A stretch of 54,937 nucleotides of DNA from Lachnospiraceae bacterium (GTDB lineage: Bacteria > Bacillota > Clostridia > Lachnospirales > Lachnospiraceae). Positions 53,737-54,937 of the stretch are shown piece after piece. Each line of letters opens with the position of its first letter. The stretch's first letter is position 1. The notes beneath the pieces were generated by a model. The model saw only the letters and a program-made list of their open reading frames with translations. It did no database searches and was not told where the DNA came from. Location: assembly GCA_024699645.1 (NCBI GenBank), contig JAILPE010000089.1:1-54937 (forward strand), given 5' to 3'. The position numbers were made by a program, and so were the translations under genes.

Positions 53737-53768
53737 GAAAAACCGGTAGAGGGAGCTACCGGTTTTTC
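53737..53768. terminator. bidirectional terminator between the Tad-like operon and degV
   Basis: Perfect 13-bp stem (53737-53749 with 53756-53768) with a 6-nt loop, A run on the left and T run on the right, placed between convergent genes. Confidence 0.92.
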
Positions 53769-53804
53769 TTATGGGTACTTATATATGACATCGAGAAAAA
53801 AGAA

Positions 53805-54680
53805 TTAAGCGTTGATCATTCTTGACTCACCGAGGTGGAAGAGTGCGATCGTTCCGGGACCTGAGTGAGCACCTATTGTGGGAGAGATATCGTTGATGAT
53901 AAAAGCATCTATTCCGAATTGTTCTTTAACCTTGTCACGAACATACTCGGCGTCTTCGAGAGAATCACCGTGACCGATGAAAACTATATCGTTTTTATAA
54001 TTGCCGATCTGTGCGGCCATATTTGCAACAAGTGTATTAAGAGATTTTTTACGACCTCTTACGTTGCTCATGGGAACGAGACGGCCTTCATCATCGACAT
54101 GGAGTACAGGCTTAACGTTTATGAGTGTTCCGAGGATTGCGACTGATTTTGAGATACGTCCGCCTCTGTAAAGGTATTTAAGATCTTCTACCGTAAACTG
54201 ATGGCAGAGGTGAAGCTTATTGTTCTCAACCCATTCGGCGACTTCTTCAAGGCTTTTCCCTTCTTCTTTAAGCTTAACGGCATAGTGAACAAGAAGACCC
54301 TGACCGAGAGATGCGGCAAGTGAATCGATAACCTTTATATTTGAACCGGGATGAGATTCCATTACTTCGCGCGATACCACCATCGCATTATTGCAGGATG
54401 ATGAAAGTGCCGAAGAAAAACCTATGTGAAGTACGTCATATCCTTTTTCAACTTCGCTTGTAAAAATGTTGGACACGACATCGGGATTCGACGCACATGT
54501 TGTGGCAACAGCACCTTCTCGCATTCTTTGATAAAATTCCTTTTTGGGGATCTTTCGTTCTCCGCCGTACTGAAAATCATCCAGGATGTAATAAAGTGGA
54601 TGAATGGAAATATTGTGCTGAGCTACATAATCATCGGGCAGATCTGCCGTAGAATCCGTAGAAATGATATAATCTCTCAC
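53805..54680 (-). CDS. DegV family fatty-acid-binding protein
   Basis: 291 residues, normal for DegV. These proteins bind a fatty acid and, in many Firmicutes, serve as FakB partners of fatty acid kinase. The N-terminal TDSTADLPDDY, the middle EGKSLEEVAEW and YRGGRISKSVAILG, and the C-terminal FIGHGDSLEDAE are typical. It starts with GTG, supported by GGAGG 8 nt upstream. Monocistronic. An AT-rich region of about 100 nt upstream contains possible promoter boxes that I did not resolve. Confidence 0.92.
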   Translation of the reverse strand: MRDYIISTDSTADLPDDYVAQHNISIHPLYYILDDFQYGGERKIPKKEFYQRMREGAVATTCASNPDVVSNIFTSEVEKGYDVLHIGFSSALSSSCNNAMVVSREVMESHPGSNIKVIDSLAASLGQGLLVHYAVKLKEEGKSLEEVAEWVENNKLHLCHQFTVEDLKYLYRGGRISKSVAILGTLINVKPVLHVDDEGRLVPMSNVRGRKKSLNTLVANMAAQIGNYKNDIVFIGHGDSLEDAEYVRDKVKEQFGIDAFIINDISPTIGAHSGPGTIALFHLGESRMINA

Positions 54681-54897
54681 TTAAGTGGCCTCCAAACCGG
54701 TTGGTTAAACCGAACTAATTGATGTGGTTTTTAAAACCGTATAACACGATAACATAAATCCCGTTGTATTACAATTAAATAAATATAAAATAAGTGTAAA
54801 ATTTTCTCGGAGTAGATCAATCCGGGCTTTTTGTGCTGCTGTTTCACTTGTCCGGGATGGATGATTTCGGATTAAGATTTTACATATATATTTTTCC

Positions 54898-54930
54898 TTT
54901 ACCTTTTTTGACAGCTGTGATAAAATCACA
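54898..54930 (+). promoter_or_regulatory. rightward promoter with palindrome at the window edge
   Basis: TTTACC (54898-54903), 17 nt, TAAAAT (54921-54926). The -10 box lies inside a perfect palindrome TGTGAT-AAA-ATCACA (54916-54930), an operator-like site. The gene it serves lies outside the window. Confidence 0.4.
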
Positions 54931-54937
54931 CGAAGTG

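Overview
The window looks like a chromosomal segment of a Gram-positive anaerobe of the Lachnospiraceae (Butyrivibrio-like) type. This rests on the short archaeal-type prolyl-tRNA synthetase, a CIRCE element, families I associate with that group (DUF5688-like, DUF5721-like, DUF624, YccF), purine-rich Shine-Dalgarno sites, and the absence of outer-membrane genes. No insertion sequence, phage gene, rRNA or CRISPR array was seen. Genus is not determined. All nine tRNA genes lack an encoded CCA end.

Layout. 0.1-4.2 kb: low-molecular-weight tyrosine phosphatase, iron-sulfur flavoprotein-like reductase, tRNA-Asn, TcdA-like E1 enzyme, an SDR epimerase and YccF. 4.2-5.5 kb: a tRNA cluster (Glu, CAU, Asp, Val, Leu, Arg) whose spacers carry a 40-bp repeated hairpin. 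5.6-8.9 kb: a membrane CapD/PglF-type nucleotide-sugar dehydratase, a COG2426 membrane protein and an orphan HTH protein with a Panacea-like domain. 9-16.7 kb: housekeeping genes valS, typA, metK and proS. 16.8-24 kb: a small acidic protein, a membrane TPR protein, and, convergent with it, a 1,620-residue pseudokinase-ATPase-TPR-GAF-GGDEF signalling protein behind a YhhN-like gene. 24-29 kb: tRNA-Pro, upp, a DUF5688-like gene, xpt, an AI-2E exporter and a DUF624 protein. 29-38.6 kb: glycogen branching enzyme with a lysine-rich tail, a ferredoxin, an RsbW-like kinase, two membrane-anchored exported proteins, an ABC-F ATPase with one degenerate ATP site, and a GH13 pseudoenzyme. 38.6-45.1 kb: DUF5721-like, CIRCE-htpG, a degenerate hybrid sensor, tRNA-Thr (minus), a membrane protein, a CYTH protein and asnA. 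45.2-53.6 kb: a compact Tad-like pilus or secretion operon. 53.8-54.7 kb: degV.

The strongest candidate for an unusual system is the 45.4-53.6 kb operon. It has a CpaB-like SAF protein, two ParA/TadZ-like proteins that both lack a working P-loop, a CpaF/TadA ATPase with its own N-terminal membrane segment, one long TadB/TadC-like membrane protein, two paralogous pilin-like proteins sharing an identical N-terminal pattern, and four small one-span proteins. No prepilin peptidase or canonical prepilin cleavage site is visible.

A second theme is loss of catalytic residues: a kinase domain without its Lys and Asp, a hybrid kinase without its His and ATPase domain, an ABC-F protein with one dead composite site, and a GH13 protein without nucleophile or acid/base. 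These were read from motifs by eye and were not aligned computationally.
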